Origin: Marinobacterium sediminicola
GTDB taxonomy: Bacteria; Pseudomonadota; Gammaproteobacteria; Pseudomonadales; Balneatricaceae
Direction of reading: 5' to 3'
NCBI RefSeq assembly: GCF_022343685.1
Contig: NZ_CP092123.1
Span: 558,001-622,000 of the forward strand
Length of the DNA stretch: 64,000 nucleotides
The position numbers were made by a program, and so were the translations under genes. The notes beneath the pieces are model-generated. The model had not been told where the DNA came from and searched no databases. It was given only the letters and a program-made list of their open reading frames with translations. Positions 38,764 through 52,460 of this stretch are shown here, piece by piece (the stretch's first letter is position 1; every line of letters starts with the position of its first letter).

Positions 38764-40133
38764 TCGGCCGATGGCGCCGCTTCGTTGCCCTCCGGAGATG
38801 CTATTGCCGATTCAGCATCAGCCTTGCCCATCAGTTCGCCTTCGTCTCCGCTGTCCACTGTATCGGGAGTACGGTGGAACAGCTCCTCAATCGGTGTATC
38901 GACGAACTCTTCATTACGCGGATCGATATCGGGGAGCGCATTCACATCCGGAATGGCGGGGACAAACTGCTCCTGTGCCTCGACCGGCATCGGTGGTACA
39001 CGGCGCTGGCGGTAGAGGGTGTAAGCCGCCATCAGCACAAGTGCGGAGGCCAGGGTCTGGAACAGAGCTTCGGGGCCGGAATATTCCATAAGGGATGAAC
39101 TGACCAGCGGCCCGACCACGCTGCCGACACCGTAACTGAGCATCAGACCGGAGCTGGCGGCAATAATCTGGCTGCTGTCCATCATGTCATTGGTGATGGC
39201 AACACCGATGGAGTAGATGGTAGAGGCCAGTCCCATACAGACGCACAGAGCCAGCAGCCGCAAGCCAAACTCCATGTCGACGACGAGCGCATTGGCTGCA
39301 CAGGCCCCAGCGCCAAGGACCAGAATAAACAGCAGTACGTTACTGCGTTTGGCCCTGTCGCAGACCCAACCGATTGGCCAGGCAAACAGCATGGCCGCCA
39401 GAATGGAAGCGAACATGTAGATGGAGATTTCATTGTTTTCCAGCCCTGTCAGACTGGCGAACAGGGGCACCAGAGCATAGAAGGACCCCAGGAATATGCC
39501 GCTGGTAAAAGCGGCCATCACTCCGATGGGAGCCAGTTGCACCAGTTGCAGTAAGGACATGCTATCGGTGTGTTCAGAAATTTCCGGTGACTTCATCCGT
39601 GACAATGACAGGGGAATGATACCGGCAATAATGAACAGGGCGGCCAGAGAAAACAGGGCGTAGTTGATCGGATTACCGTTACCGATCAGCAGCTGACCCA
39701 GTGCGGCAGCCGAATAGGCTGCGATCTGATACAGAGAAAAGATGGTGGAGCGGTTCTTGTTGGTGGCAACGGCGCTGAACCAGCTTTCAATGGTGATAAA
39801 CAGGGCTGCAATGGTCAGGCCGCCAACACCACGGAGAATACCCCAGTACCAGACGTTGTAGGTCATCGGGTAGATCAGGGCCGCCATTGCTGCCACGGCG
39901 GCAAAAACGGCAAAGGCCCTGATATGGCCCACTCTGCGCACTATCCGGTCGGCATAGAGGGACCCGATCACGAAACCGGCAGAGTAACAGACCATCACCA
40001 TACCGATGGTGGAGGGCTCGATACCGAGCAGACTGAACCTCAGGCCGAGCAGTGTGATCAGGAAAGAGTTGCCGATAATCAGCAGGGAAAGGCTGGCAAA
40101 GAGTGCCAGCAGAGAGATGACCAGAAGGCGCAT
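38718..40133 (-). CDS. MFS transporter with acidic C-terminal tail
   Basis: A 471-residue permease with twelve predicted helices (about 1-375), similar to the YcaD/UPF-type MFS group; the N terminus ITLLGLRFSLLGIEPSTIGMVM and the loop YADRIVRRVGH are recognisable. A cytosolic tail of nearly 100 residues is rich in Glu, Asp, Pro and Ala (PEPEEPAPP). The substrate is unknown. Twelve bp separate it from livF, which is upstream on the same strand, so it may belong to the liv transcript. Confidence 0.85.
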   Translation of the reverse strand: MRLLVISLLALFASLSLLIIGNSFLITLLGLRFSLLGIEPSTIGMVMVCYSAGFVIGSLYADRIVRRVGHIRAFAVFAAVAAMAALIYPMTYNVWYWGILRGVGGLTIAALFITIESWFSAVATNKNRSTIFSLYQIAAYSAAALGQLLIGNGNPINYALFSLAALFIIAGIIPLSLSRMKSPEISEHTDSMSLLQLVQLAPIGVMAAFTSGIFLGSFYALVPLFASLTGLENNEISIYMFASILAAMLFAWPIGWVCDRAKRSNVLLFILVLGAGACAANALVVDMEFGLRLLALCVCMGLASTIYSIGVAITNDMMDSSQIIAASSGLMLSYGVGSVVGPLVSSSLMEYSGPEALFQTLASALVLMAAYTLYRQRRVPPMPVEAQEQFVPAIPDVNALPDIDPRNEEFVDTPIEELFHRTPDTVDSGDEGELMGKADAESAIASPEGNEAAPSADQPEPEEPAPPRSGN

Positions 40134-40145
40134 TCGATTCGTCCA

Positions 40146-40847
40146 TTAACCGCCAAGATATGCTTTACGAACACTGTCATCGTTGAGCAGGGCGTCACCG
40201 CTGCCACTCATTACGATGCGGCCATTCTCCAGCACGTAACCTCGATCTGCAATCCTTAATGCCTGGTGGGCGTTTTGTTCGACCAGAAAAATGGTCACAC
40301 CCTCCTCTCGCAGCTTTTCGATGATCTCGAAAATCTGCTGGATGATGATAGGAGCTAACCCCAGTGAGGGCTCATCAAGCAACAGCAGCCGCGGTTTGCT
40401 CATCAGGGCACGTCCGATCGCGAGCATCTGCTGCTCGCCTCCGGACATGGTGCCTCCGCGCTGGTTAAAGCGCTCCTTAAGGCGAGGAAAGAGCTCCAGC
40501 ACATGATCGAGCTGGGCTTCAGCATCACCCCGGCTTTGGAAGAAACTGCCCATGAACAGGTTCTCTTCAACCGTCATGGCGGAGAAGATTCGTCTTCCCT
40601 CCGGCACCACAGCCAGGCCCATGCGCATGATATCTGAGGTATTCATCTGTTGAATCTGCTGGCCATCGAACTCGATATGGCCGCCATGGGCGCGAGGGTC
40701 GCCGCAAATGGTCATCATCAGAGTCGTTTTACCGGCGCCATTGGCGCCGATCAGGGTCAGGATCTCGCCCTTGTTCACCTCAAGTGAGACATTGTGCAGA
40801 GCCTGAATCTTGCCGTAAAAAGTCGAAACATTATCCAGTCGCAGCAT
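40146..40847 (-). CDS. livF: branched-chain amino acid ABC transporter ATPase LivF
   Basis: A 233-residue ABC ATPase: Walker A GANGAGKTT, signature MSGGEQQMLAIGRALM, Walker B LLLLDEPSLGLAP. It is the second ATPase of a Liv-type (HAAT) importer. The start overlaps the livG stop (TGATG). Confidence 0.95.
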   Translation of the reverse strand: MLRLDNVSTFYGKIQALHNVSLEVNKGEILTLIGANGAGKTTLMMTICGDPRAHGGHIEFDGQQIQQMNTSDIMRMGLAVVPEGRRIFSAMTVEENLFMGSFFQSRGDAEAQLDHVLELFPRLKERFNQRGGTMSGGEQQMLAIGRALMSKPRLLLLDEPSLGLAPIIIQQIFEIIEKLREEGVTIFLVEQNAHQALRIADRGYVLENGRIVMSGSGDALLNDDSVRKAYLGG

Positions 40848-41614
40848 CAGCTCTCTCCCAGGTAAGCTTTGATCACATCCGGGTTTTGGCGAACCTGATC
40901 CGGTGTGCCGTCGGCCAGCGGGGCACCCTGATTGATGACGGTGATGTGATCGGAAATACCCATGACCAGCCCCATATCGTGCTCGATCAACAGTACAGAA
41001 ATATCCTGCTCGTCACGCAGACGCAGGATCAGCTGGTCCAGTTCCGATGTCTCCTTGGGGTTAAGCCCGGCTGCGGGTTCATCCAGCATCAGCAAACCCG
41101 GTTCGGTCACCATGCAACGGGCAATTTCAAGGCGGCGTTGCTGACCATAGGAGAGGTTGCCTGCTTCACGGTTGGCGAATTCGAGCAGGTCAACCTGCTG
41201 CAGCCAGTGGGCAGCCCTGTCCATCGCCTCGCGCTGACGGCGTCGATAGGACGGCGTTTTGACCAGACCGGCAAAATAGTTGGTGTTCAGGTGACGGTGC
41301 TGGGCCACCAGCAGGTTCTCGATCACGGTCATGTTGGCGAACAGGCGTACATGCTGGAAGGTGCGCACCAGTCCGAGCAGAGAGATGCGGTGACCGGTCA
41401 TCCCCTGAATCGGTTGGCCGCGGTAGCGGATTTCGCCGCCGGTTGGCTTGTAGAAGCCACTGATACAGTTGAAGACGGTGGTTTTGCCGGCCCCGTTGGG
41501 GCCGATCACCGAGTGAATCTGACGCGGCTTCACCTGCAGGCTGACGTTATCCACCGCCAGCAGCCCGCCGAAGCGCATCATCAGACCTGAGACGTCTAAC
41601 AGATTTTCGCTCAT
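40847..41614 (-). CDS. livG: branched-chain amino acid ABC transporter ATPase LivG
   Basis: A 255-residue ABC ATPase with [33 protein letters not shown] and [13 protein letters not shown], plus the LivG-type C terminus ending [11 protein letters not shown] 41614 overlaps the livM stop (ATGA). An in-frame start 57 bp upstream is less likely. Confidence 0.95.
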   Translation of the reverse strand: MSENLLDVSGLMMRFGGLLAVDNVSLQVKPRQIHSVIGPNGAGKTTVFNCISGFYKPTGGEIRYRGQPIQGMTGHRISLLGLVRTFQHVRLFANMTVIENLLVAQHRHLNTNYFAGLVKTPSYRRRQREAMDRAAHWLQQVDLLEFANREAGNLSYGQQRRLEIARCMVTEPGLLMLDEPAAGLNPKETSELDQLILRLRDEQDISVLLIEHDMGLVMGISDHITVINQGAPLADGTPDQVRQNPDVIKAYLGES

Positions 41615-42867
41615 GAGGTTTTCAGCTCCAGGTGGGGACGTTTCATTGGCAGCAGGCCCTGCGGACGCCACAGCATCATCAGTACCATGACACCACCGAA
41701 CATCAGCATGCGGTATTCCTGAAATTCACGTGCCAGTTCCGGCAGTATGGTCATGGCAATAGCGGCGAGGATGACGCCCAGCTGTGAGCCCATGCCCCCC
41801 AGTACCACGATCGCAAGAATGATCGCCGATTCGATGAAGGTGAAGGACTCGGGACTGATGAAGCCCTGACGCGCTGCGAAGAAACAGCCAGCAAAGCCGG
41901 CGAAAGAAGCCCCCATGGTGAAAGCGGACAGCTTGATCACCGTCGGGTTGAGTCCCAGCGAACGACAGGCGATTTCGTCTTCGCGCAAGGCCTCCCAGGC
42001 ACGGCCAATAGGCATGCGCTGTATTCGGTTGATCACGTAAATGGTCAGCAAAACCAGCAGTACCGCGACCAGATAGAGAAAGATCACCTTATGGCTGCTG
42101 TTGTAGCTGATGCCGAAAAACTCATGAAAGGTCTGACCGCCCTCGCTGGCACGGCGGCTGAACTCAAGGCCGAAGAGGGATGGCTTCTCGATGCCGCCGA
42201 TACCGTTGGGGCCGCCGGTGACGTTGGTCCAGTTGTTGAGCAGGATACGGATAATCTCACCGAACCCAAGCGTTACAATGGCCAGGTAATCACCTCGCAG
42301 GCGCAATACCGGAAAACCAAGAATACAGCCAAAGGTGGCCGCCAGTAGTCCGGCGATTGGCAGACAGACCCAGAAGGAAAGTCCGTAGTACTCCGACAGC
42401 AGTGCATAGGTGTATGCCCCTACGGCATAGAAGGCGACATACCCCAGGTCCAGCAGGCCTGCAAAGCCGACCACGATATTGAGGCCCAGGCCCAGCATCA
42501 CGTAGATCAGGGTCAGCGTCGCCAGGTCCACAGCACCCCGCGATACCATGAACGGCCAGACAAACAGCCCGACGACGACCAGTGCGATCAGCCAGGGGCG
42601 AAGGCGTGCACGCAACTTATGATCGGGCAACAGTCCGGTGACATCCGGTGAGGGCAGGCGTTGCTTGAGGCGTGACAGTGGTTGCTGAAAAAGCTGGAAC
42701 AGAAACACCACGATCACGGCAAAACCGATCCAGCTCCAGGTTTCGGCATCGGCACCGACGACAGTCAGGTTGGGGCCTTCCTGCTCCAGACGCACACCAA
42801 TGACCAGACAGGTCAGCAGGAAGGTTACACCCGCCGCAAAGAGGGCGGGAAAGAGTGCTCTTTGCAT
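41611..42867 (-). CDS. livM: branched-chain amino acid ABC transporter permease LivM
   Basis: A 418-residue permease with an extended N-terminal region carrying extra helices (about 1-105), as in P. aeruginosa BraE and E. coli LivM. The core has [21 protein letters not shown] and the EAA-type cytosolic loop [17 protein letters not shown]. It sits between livH and livG. Confidence 0.94.
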   Translation of the reverse strand: MQRALFPALFAAGVTFLLTCLVIGVRLEQEGPNLTVVGADAETWSWIGFAVIVVFLFQLFQQPLSRLKQRLPSPDVTGLLPDHKLRARLRPWLIALVVVGLFVWPFMVSRGAVDLATLTLIYVMLGLGLNIVVGFAGLLDLGYVAFYAVGAYTYALLSEYYGLSFWVCLPIAGLLAATFGCILGFPVLRLRGDYLAIVTLGFGEIIRILLNNWTNVTGGPNGIGGIEKPSLFGLEFSRRASEGGQTFHEFFGISYNSSHKVIFLYLVAVLLVLLTIYVINRIQRMPIGRAWEALREDEIACRSLGLNPTVIKLSAFTMGASFAGFAGCFFAARQGFISPESFTFIESAIILAIVVLGGMGSQLGVILAAIAMTILPELAREFQEYRMLMFGGVMVLMMLWRPQGLLPMKRPHLELKTS

Positions 42868-42879
42868 TATCGACTCCTC

Positions 42880-43806
42880 TTACACCTTCTCCACTTCCGG
42901 CTTGCCGAGCAGGCCGGTGGGGCGGAACAACAGAATCAGCACCAGCAGGCTAAAGGCCACCACATCCTTGTACTCGGATGGGAAAAACGCGGCCGTTAAG
43001 GCTTCAGTGACGCCCAGAATCAGACCGCCGAGCATGGCGCCGGGGATGGAGCCAATACCGCCCAGGACGGCTGCAGTAAACGCCTTGAGTCCGGCCATGA
43101 AGCCGATGTAGGGGTTGATGGTACCGTAGTAAAGTCCCAACAGAACCCCGGCCACTGCAGCCAGAGCCGCCCCAATGACGAACGTCAGCGCGATGATGCG
43201 GTTGGTATCGATCCCGAGCAGGTTGGTCATCTTCAGGTCCTGAGCACAGGCGCGACAGGCACGGCCAAGTCGAGAGCGGGAGATGAACAGGGCCAGTGCG
43301 GTCATCGAGATCAGCGTCACCACCCAGATAATCAGCTGCATCCAGGAAATGCTGACCTCGAATACGGCAGGGTCACCGAACTGGATGCCGCCGGAGACCA
43401 GGGCTGGCATGGCCAGGTCACGAGAGCCCTGAGCCAGGCGGATATAGTTCTGCAGGAAAATGGACATGCCGATTGCGGTAATCAGCGGAATGAGCCTGGG
43501 GCCTCCGCGCAATGGTCGGTAGGCCACCCTTTCGATGGCATAGCCATAGGTTGAGGAAATAATGATGGCGGTCATCAAGGCCAGCAACATGACGATGGGC
43601 AAGGAGCCAACGCCCATGGTCAACAGACCGATGATGGTGATGAATGCCGTATAGGTGCCGATCATGTAGACCTCGCCGTGGGCGAAGTTGATCATGCCGA
43701 TAATGCCGTACACCATCGTATAACCGATAGCGATCAGGGCGTAGGTTGAGCCGATGGTCAGTCCGTTGATCAGCTGCTGAAGTACATAGAGGCTGGTTTC
43801 AGTCAT
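42880..43806 (-). CDS. livH: branched-chain amino acid ABC transporter permease LivH
   Basis: A 308-residue permease: GSTYALIAIGYTMVYGIIGMINFAHGEVYMIG at the N terminus and the loop RACAQDLKMTNLLGID. Two adjacent ATG codons exist; 43806 is seven bases from GAGG and preferred. That Shine-Dalgarno sequence is inside a hairpin (43810-43830), so translation or processing may be regulated. Confidence 0.94.
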   Translation of the reverse strand: MTETSLYVLQQLINGLTIGSTYALIAIGYTMVYGIIGMINFAHGEVYMIGTYTAFITIIGLLTMGVGSLPIVMLLALMTAIIISSTYGYAIERVAYRPLRGGPRLIPLITAIGMSIFLQNYIRLAQGSRDLAMPALVSGGIQFGDPAVFEVSISWMQLIIWVVTLISMTALALFISRSRLGRACRACAQDLKMTNLLGIDTNRIIALTFVIGAALAAVAGVLLGLYYGTINPYIGFMAGLKAFTAAVLGGIGSIPGAMLGGLILGVTEALTAAFFPSEYKDVVAFSLLVLILLFRPTGLLGKPEVEKV

Positions 43807-43809
43807 CAT

Positions 43810-43858
43810 GAGCCCTCAGACAGAGGGCTCTCCCCCGGCATTGGATAGGGGGAGAGCC
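43810..43858 (-). promoter_or_regulatory. overlapping hairpins between livK and livH
   Basis: GGCTCTCCCCC/GGGGGAGAGCC (43826-43858, 11-bp stem) and GAGCCCTC/GAGGGCTC (43810-43830) share bases and exclude each other. The first may stabilise or partly terminate the binding-protein transcript; the second encloses the livH ribosome-binding site. No T-run is present. Confidence 0.6.
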
Positions 43859-43872
43859 TTGTGCTTCAGTGG

Positions 43873-44994
43873 TTACTCGCTGACCGGCGTTTTGCTGCCG
43901 TCAGCGTGCAGAGTGTAGATCTCGAACGTCGGCTCGGTCAGGTCTCCTTTGGCGTCGAATCCGATTTCACCGATGGTGGTGTTGAAACGGTTGGCACGCA
44001 GATGATCTGCCAGTTCATAGGGATCGGTGGAGCCGGTCGCCTTCATCGCTTCGGTCATCACCTGAATCGCCGAGTAGGCCGGGAACACGAAAGGACCGGA
44101 CGGATCTTCGTTGCGAGCCTTGAAGGCTTCTACCAGGGCCGCGTTCTCTGGGCTCTGGTCAAAGCTCTTGGGTGCGGTGGCCAATACGCCTTCCATCGCC
44201 TCACCGGCAATGGCGGCCAGGTCGGAGTTCACGACGCCTTCCGGGCCCATGAAGGGAGCATCAAAGCCCTTTTCGCGGGACTGGCGCAGGATCAGACCCA
44301 GTTCCGGGTGGTAGCCACCGTAGTAGACGAAATCCACATCGTTACGCTTGAGCTTTGCAATCAGGGCCGAGAAGTCCTTGTCGCCGGGCGTGACGCCTTC
44401 GAACATCACCGCTTCGGTGCCGGCTTCTGCGAGCAGATTCTTCACCGTGGTCGCCAGACCTTCACCGTACTGTTGCTTGTCGTGGATCACGGCCAGACGC
44501 TGAGGCTTGATGTTGTCCTTGATGTATTCGGCTGCGAGCGTGCCTTGCAGACTATCCAGACCGATGGTGCGGAAGATCAGCTGATGCCCCTTTTCGGTGA
44601 TGCTGGGGGAAGTGGACGCAGCGGTGATCATCATCACCCCTTCCTCTTCGTAGATATCCGAAGCCGGTTCGGTGGAGCTGGAACACAGGTGACCGATGAC
44701 ATGGCGGATCTCGTCATTGACGATTCGGTTGGCGACCGCGACAGCCTGTTTGGGGTCGCAGGCATCGTCGTAAATTACGCCTTCAAGGGTCATGCCGTTG
44801 ATACCACCGGCTTCATTGATCTTGTCGATCGCCATAATGGCACCGATTTTCTGCATATCCCCATACTGGGCCACGGGGCCTGTGACAGGGCCGGCAATAC
44901 CAATCTTGAGTGTTTCAGCCTGAACGCCAAGGGCCGCCATCAGGGTGCTGGCAGCGATCAGGGTCTTACCGAAGGATCCATGTTTCAGTTTCAT
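43873..44994 (-). CDS. livK: branched-chain amino acid ABC transporter substrate-binding protein
   Basis: A 373-residue periplasmic protein with a signal peptide (about 1-26, GVQA), then LKIGIAGPVTGPVAQYGDMQ, VIGHLCSSSTEPASDIYEEEG and GYHPELGLILRQ, typical of LivJ/LivK/BraC. A strong GAGGGG site precedes ATG. It is first in livKHMGF. Being upstream of the hairpins, it is probably made in excess over the membrane parts. Confidence 0.95.
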   Translation of the reverse strand: MKLKHGSFGKTLIAASTLMAALGVQAETLKIGIAGPVTGPVAQYGDMQKIGAIMAIDKINEAGGINGMTLEGVIYDDACDPKQAVAVANRIVNDEIRHVIGHLCSSSTEPASDIYEEEGVMMITAASTSPSITEKGHQLIFRTIGLDSLQGTLAAEYIKDNIKPQRLAVIHDKQQYGEGLATTVKNLLAEAGTEAVMFEGVTPGDKDFSALIAKLKRNDVDFVYYGGYHPELGLILRQSREKGFDAPFMGPEGVVNSDLAAIAGEAMEGVLATAPKSFDQSPENAALVEAFKARNEDPSGPFVFPAYSAIQVMTEAMKATGSTDPYELADHLRANRFNTTIGEIGFDAKGDLTEPTFEIYTLHADGSKTPVSE

Positions 44995-45176
44995 GTTGTT
45001 CCCCTCATGGGTTAGTCATTGTCAGCGCTTGCAGAGGCACCGATTTATTATGTTTTTAGAACGACTATCGGGTTGATTATTACACAGTTTTTTTACCCCT
45101 GCGAAGAAGCTTAGTCGCTGCTGCCGGGTTCTGATAGACTCCGGAGCCACCGGGGATCAGGGAAGAGGAAGAAAGA

Positions 45177-45745
45177 TGCAAAGCAAACCGATGAGAGTAC
45201 TGCTGGTACTCTTGATAATGCTGATGACACCCCTGTCGCTGTTTGCAGCGGTACTGGAGAAACAACAGGTTGACGCCTATCTGGATACCCTCGATGAGGT
45301 CAAGCAGTTGGGCGAGCGCATGAAATCCTCAGGACTGGGCGCGTTTCTGGAGCGAGAAATCATGCCCAGAGCCGGTGAAGCTTTTGATCCTCACCAGCGT
45401 GCGGTCATGGCGCTCAAGCGAGAGCATGCTGATCAGCACCAGGCACTGATGCGGATCGTCCAGCGCAGAGGTTTCATCAGTCCCGAAAGCTGGGCGCTGG
45501 TTGGTGATCGTGTGGTATTGGCTTATGGCGCCATTAAGGTGGAGTCCGAAAGCCCGGCGATACTGCAACTGGCCAGGCAGATGCAAGGCGCAGACCCTCA
45601 GTTCATGCAACTGTTACCGCCGGAGCAGAGGCTCCAGGTCGAGCAGGCGATGCTGATCGCAAAAGTGCTGTCCCGGGTGCCCGAAGCTGATAAACAACAG
45701 GTTCGTCCTCATATTGCCCGGCTTGACCGGGTGTTTTCGCAATAA
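45177..45745 (+). CDS. secreted protein of unknown function
   Basis: A 189-residue product with a clear signal peptide (about 1-25, PLSLFAA). The mature part is helical and charged (QQVDAYLDTLDEVKQLGERM, LPPEQRLQVEQAMLIAKVL), with no recognised motif or Cys. GAGGAAG precedes ATG. It is followed after 32 bp by the monooxygenase-domain gene. I do not recognise the family. Confidence 0.75.
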
Positions 45746-45777
45746 CCACACCTCAATGGATTATCAAGGAGTCGCCA

Positions 45778-46128
45778 ATGTCATCACTGGTTTACTGCAC
45801 TGCCCAGTTCAAGCCCAAGCCTGGCAAGGAGCGTGAGCTGTTCAAAGCGCTCCAGGCGCTGGAGCCCAATGCCCACCGAGAAGACGCCTGTGTGCAGTAC
45901 ACGGTGACACGCCAGATCAGCAGCCCCTTTGCTGAGGGCACCAGTTTCCCGATCGTGTTCCACGAAATCTGGAGCGATATGGAAAGCTTTGAAGCGCATT
46001 GTCAGCGTAAGGAAATCGTCGACTTCTTCGAGCGCTATTGTAAGGCCGAAGATGGTCTGGCTGAGGATTGGAACGTGTGTATCTATACCGATGAGCCGGA
46101 AGACTACGACGCGCCCCAGATCGGGTAA
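45778..46128 (+). CDS. antibiotic biosynthesis monooxygenase (ABM) domain protein
   Basis: A 116-residue dimeric alpha-beta barrel protein: LVYCTAQFKPKPGKERELFKAL, HREDACVQYTVTRQ and FHEIWSDMESFEAHCQ are the family segments. Such YgiN-like proteins act as small oxygenases or stress proteins; the substrate is unknown. AAGGAG lies before ATG. Confidence 0.85.
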   Translation: MSSLVYCTAQFKPKPGKERELFKALQALEPNAHREDACVQYTVTRQISSPFAEGTSFPIVFHEIWSDMESFEAHCQRKEIVDFFERYCKAEDGLAEDWNVCIYTDEPEDYDAPQIG

Positions 46129-46160
46129 GTGTGCACGCTTATAGTGCACAATTTGAGATC

Positions 46161-46200
46161 AGCGGACCCCCGCAGCCTGTAAAATCGGTGCTGGTCCGCT
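46161..46200 (+). terminator. possible stem after the ABM gene
   Basis: AGCGGACC and GGTCCGCT form an 8-bp stem with a 24-nt loop, then TCTT. A weak terminator at best. Confidence 0.35.
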
Positions 46201-46259
46201 TCTTGCTTCAGCTGAGTCAGGTTTGCACAACGAGCAGTCATGGATAAATGGAGAGAGCC

Positions 46260-46670
46260 ATGGGCAGTCTTTCAGCTGATTTCAGCGGATTCAAAACAAC
46301 ACTTTTCGAGCTCGTTGACGAGCGAGCAACGGGCACCCTGTTCGTGGCCACCGCGGATAACCATTCGGCTCAGATTGTACTGTCCCGTGGGCAGTTGCTG
46401 GGGGTTGCCCATCATGGCATGCATAATGAAACAGCACTGGAACAGCTTGCCGCCATGACACCGCTGCGTTTCTCCTTCACGCCGGAACTTATCTATCCGC
46501 TGACTGAGACGCTGTTGCCTGAGCAGGGCGATCGATTGCTGAACACTTTGGGGTATCGCAAGTCCTCTGAACATGAGGAGCGTTGGCATCAGAATAAGGC
46601 CGGCCTTTCTGCTCCCGTAACCTCCAGCACTACACTCAGAGTTTATCGGGGGCGAGTGATTCAGGGGTAA
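46260..46670 (+). CDS. DUF4388/PATAN-like small protein
   Basis: A 136-residue cytosolic protein from ATG 46260 with GGAGAG upstream. LFELVDERATGTLFVATADNHSAQIVLSRGQLLGVAH resembles the DUF4388 (PATAN) module found with two-component and c-di-GMP proteins. The C-terminal 40 residues are variable. The assignment is by eye and moderate. Confidence 0.65.
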   Translation: MGSLSADFSGFKTTLFELVDERATGTLFVATADNHSAQIVLSRGQLLGVAHHGMHNETALEQLAAMTPLRFSFTPELIYPLTETLLPEQGDRLLNTLGYRKSSEHEERWHQNKAGLSAPVTSSTTLRVYRGRVIQG

Positions 46671-46737
46671 AGCGTTTGACAGGCGGGATGGCGGGACTAA
46701 GCTGAAAGCGTCATCGTGTTCTGCCGAGGTTGATCCA

Positions 46738-47070
46738 TTGCGATCAAGATTCCGTTATCGTTTCCAATCTGGAGAAACCTCTCCGCTAGCTGCGGTTGCA
46801 AAGCTTCCCTGTCTAGTCTTGGCTGTTCTGCTTCTTTTTTCCGGTTCAGAAGGAAATACAGCCTCTTTATCGCTTCCTTCGACATTAAGTCTCGAACTCG
46901 TTTACTTCGATTTTTCCGGCGACTCACAATCTCATCCTGACATCTTTCTGCCTCAGCACTTCCCGGCAGTGCCGTCGGGTACCTCTTTTATCCCGATTCA
47001 AACAGGTGCTGAAACACCCTGCCTGAGATTGCAATCCTGTTATCGGTCACGTGCACCACCGTTCACATGA
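46738..47070 (+). CDS. possible small secreted protein
   Basis: This is the only candidate in the gap 46671-47149. TTG start with GAGG eight bases upstream; 110 residues. A signal-like helix (KLPCLVLAVLLLFSGSEG) is followed by a Ser/Pro-rich mature part with two Cys near the end. I recognise no family. Base composition is less GC-rich than neighbours. It could equally be non-coding or regulatory DNA. Confidence 0.35.
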   Translation: MRSRFRYRFQSGETSPLAAVAKLPCLVLAVLLLFSGSEGNTASLSLPSTLSLELVYFDFSGDSQSHPDIFLPQHFPAVPSGTSFIPIQTGAETPCLRLQSCYRSRAPPFT

Positions 47071-47149
47071 GCAGCTTCGCATTACCCAACCGGTACCGTG
47101 CCGATTTCTCTATTGAACAGAGCGCTCAGGCAGCGCGTGGAGCACCAAG

Positions 47150-47740
47150 ATGAAACAATACCATGAACTCAAAACCATCGGGCTTGAAGACTATACTCGC
47201 TTGAGCGAGGGCTCAGGGCATTCGAAAACCAGCCTGGATTCCCCTGCGCAAGAGGTGATGACCGACTTTCGCCGGGTTCCGCCGCTGACCATGAGCCTGA
47301 CCGAAAGTGTCAGTGACGCGACTCGGGCCATGCGCAAGGTACATGTGCGTTCGGTCATCGTGACCGACAGCAGTGGTGATTTCCGTGGCATTCTGACGGT
47401 GATGGATCTTGAGAGCCGTAAAGTGCTTAGCCAGGCGACCAGTCTCGGGCTTAAGCGTGATGATCTGAGCATCAAGGACGTCATGATCAGTCGAGAAAAA
47501 TTGCGTGGTGTCACCCTGTCTGCCCTTCAGCAGGGGACCATCGGCGATCTGCTGAAGACTTTGCGCCATGAAGGCAGCATGCACATGCTGGTGGTCGATC
47601 CGGAATCACATGCCATCTGTGGCATCATCTCAGCCAGTGAAATCGCTCGTCGTCTGCAGATACCGGTTGAGATTAACCTGCAGGCTTCCAGTTTCCGTGA
47701 CCTGGTCGATGCGTTGTTTGGTCGAGGCGAAACTGTCTGA
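47150..47740 (+). CDS. CBS-domain protein
   Basis: A 196-residue protein with two CBS motifs (about 36-95 and 107-170; PAQEVMTDFRRVPPLTMSLTESV, RSVIVTDSSGDFRGILT, MLVVDPESHAICGIISASEI). CBS pairs bind adenine nucleotides. GGAG precedes ATG and a strong terminator follows, separating it from nifJ. The target is unknown. Confidence 0.87.
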   Translation: MKQYHELKTIGLEDYTRLSEGSGHSKTSLDSPAQEVMTDFRRVPPLTMSLTESVSDATRAMRKVHVRSVIVTDSSGDFRGILTVMDLESRKVLSQATSLGLKRDDLSIKDVMISREKLRGVTLSALQQGTIGDLLKTLRHEGSMHMLVVDPESHAICGIISASEIARRLQIPVEINLQASSFRDLVDALFGRGETV

Positions 47741-47766
47741 CGGGAGATGCCTTAACCGGTTAACCA

Positions 47767-47804
47767 GAACGGCGGCGATTGGCGCAGGTCAATCGCCGCC
47801 GTTC
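47767..47804 (+). terminator. hairpin between the CBS gene and nifJ
   Basis: GAACGGCGGCGATTG and CAATCGCCGCCGTTC form a 15-bp perfect stem with an 8-nt loop, followed by CCATTTC. Very stable, probably a terminator despite the short T tract. Confidence 0.65.
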
Positions 47805-47851
47805 CCATTTCTGCCATACTGAACGCAGTATTCAAGGCGCAGGAGTGGGGA

Positions 47852-51458
<3,607 letters not shown>

Positions 51459-51466
<8 letters not shown>

Positions 51467-52460
51467 GCGTTTGCATACCCGTTACCTCGGGATGGATCTT
51501 GATAACCCTCTGATGCCATCGGCTTCACCACTGACCGCAACTCTGGCGGGAGCGTTGCGACTGGAAGAGGCAGGTGCCGGTGCCATTGTCATGCACAGCC
51601 TGTTCGAGGAGGAGTGTTCTCGCGATCATGAGTTGCTGCATCATTTCCTCTATGAGCAGGAGATAGGTCATTATGAAGCGGATGACTACCTGCCGGTTCC
51701 GGATGCGTTCAAAACCGCTGAAGAACATTACCTTGAACGCCTGCAGGCGATGAAGGCCGGGTTACAGATCCCGGTGATTGCCAGCCTGAATGGCGTCAGC
51801 CCTCGGGGCTGGGCAGACCACGCTCGTCAACTGGCCGAGGCGGGTGCAGATGCTCTTGAGCTGAATGTTTACCACATTGCCGCTTCTGTCCATGAGAGCG
51901 GAATGGAGGTGGAGCAACGGTACTTGAGTGTACTCAATGAAGTGCGCAGGGCCGTGCCGGATTTGCCGCTGGCCGTGAAGCTGGGGGCATGTTTTTCCAG
52001 CCCGGTTCATCTGGCGGCCCAGCTGGAGGCGCAGGGCGCCAACGCCGTCGTGCTGTTCAACCGTTTCCTGGAGCCAACACTGGATCTTGAGACACTGAAA
52101 ATAGTACCCCAGCTGAAGTTATCCACAGCGGATGAACTGAATGAACGCTTGCGCTGGACGTCCATCATGCGGGCTCAGGTTGGGCTGGATATCGCGATTA
52201 CGGGCGGGGTCCACTCAGCGGAGGGAGTACTCAAGACGCAATTGGTTGGGGCTCAGGTGGCTCAGCTGGCCAGCGTCCTGATGCAGCGTGGCGAATCGAT
52301 GCTGACGGAGATGAAAACGGCCATGCTGCAGTGGATGGATGAGAAAGAATACGATTCTTTGGATCAGTTGCGTGGAAGTGTTTGTCATGCCAACTCGGCC
52401 GATCCGTCCGCCTGGGAGCGTGCCAACTATCTCGATACTCTGAACCTTTGGCAGCCTTGA
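51459..52460 (+). CDS. dihydroorotate dehydrogenase-like flavoprotein
   Basis: A 333-residue FMN-type TIM barrel: LGMDLDNPLMPSASPLTATL, VIASLNGVSPRGWADHARQL, ADALELNVYHIA and AITGGVHSAEGVLKTQLVGAQ. It is typical of the class annotated as DHOD-like and often found directly after nifJ. ATG 51459 overlaps the nifJ stop, so the two are coupled. It is unlikely to be the housekeeping PyrD. The electron donor or acceptor is unknown; a link to NifJ redox flow is inference. Confidence 0.88.

Noticed and set aside
43861-45015. Plus-strand ORF of 384 codons
   Set aside because: Antisense to livK, which has a signal peptide and binding-protein motifs.
46697-46927. Minus-strand ORF of 76 codons as a gene
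   Set aside because: Weak ribosome-binding site, no family resemblance, and it overlaps an equally weak plus ORF; left as an open question.
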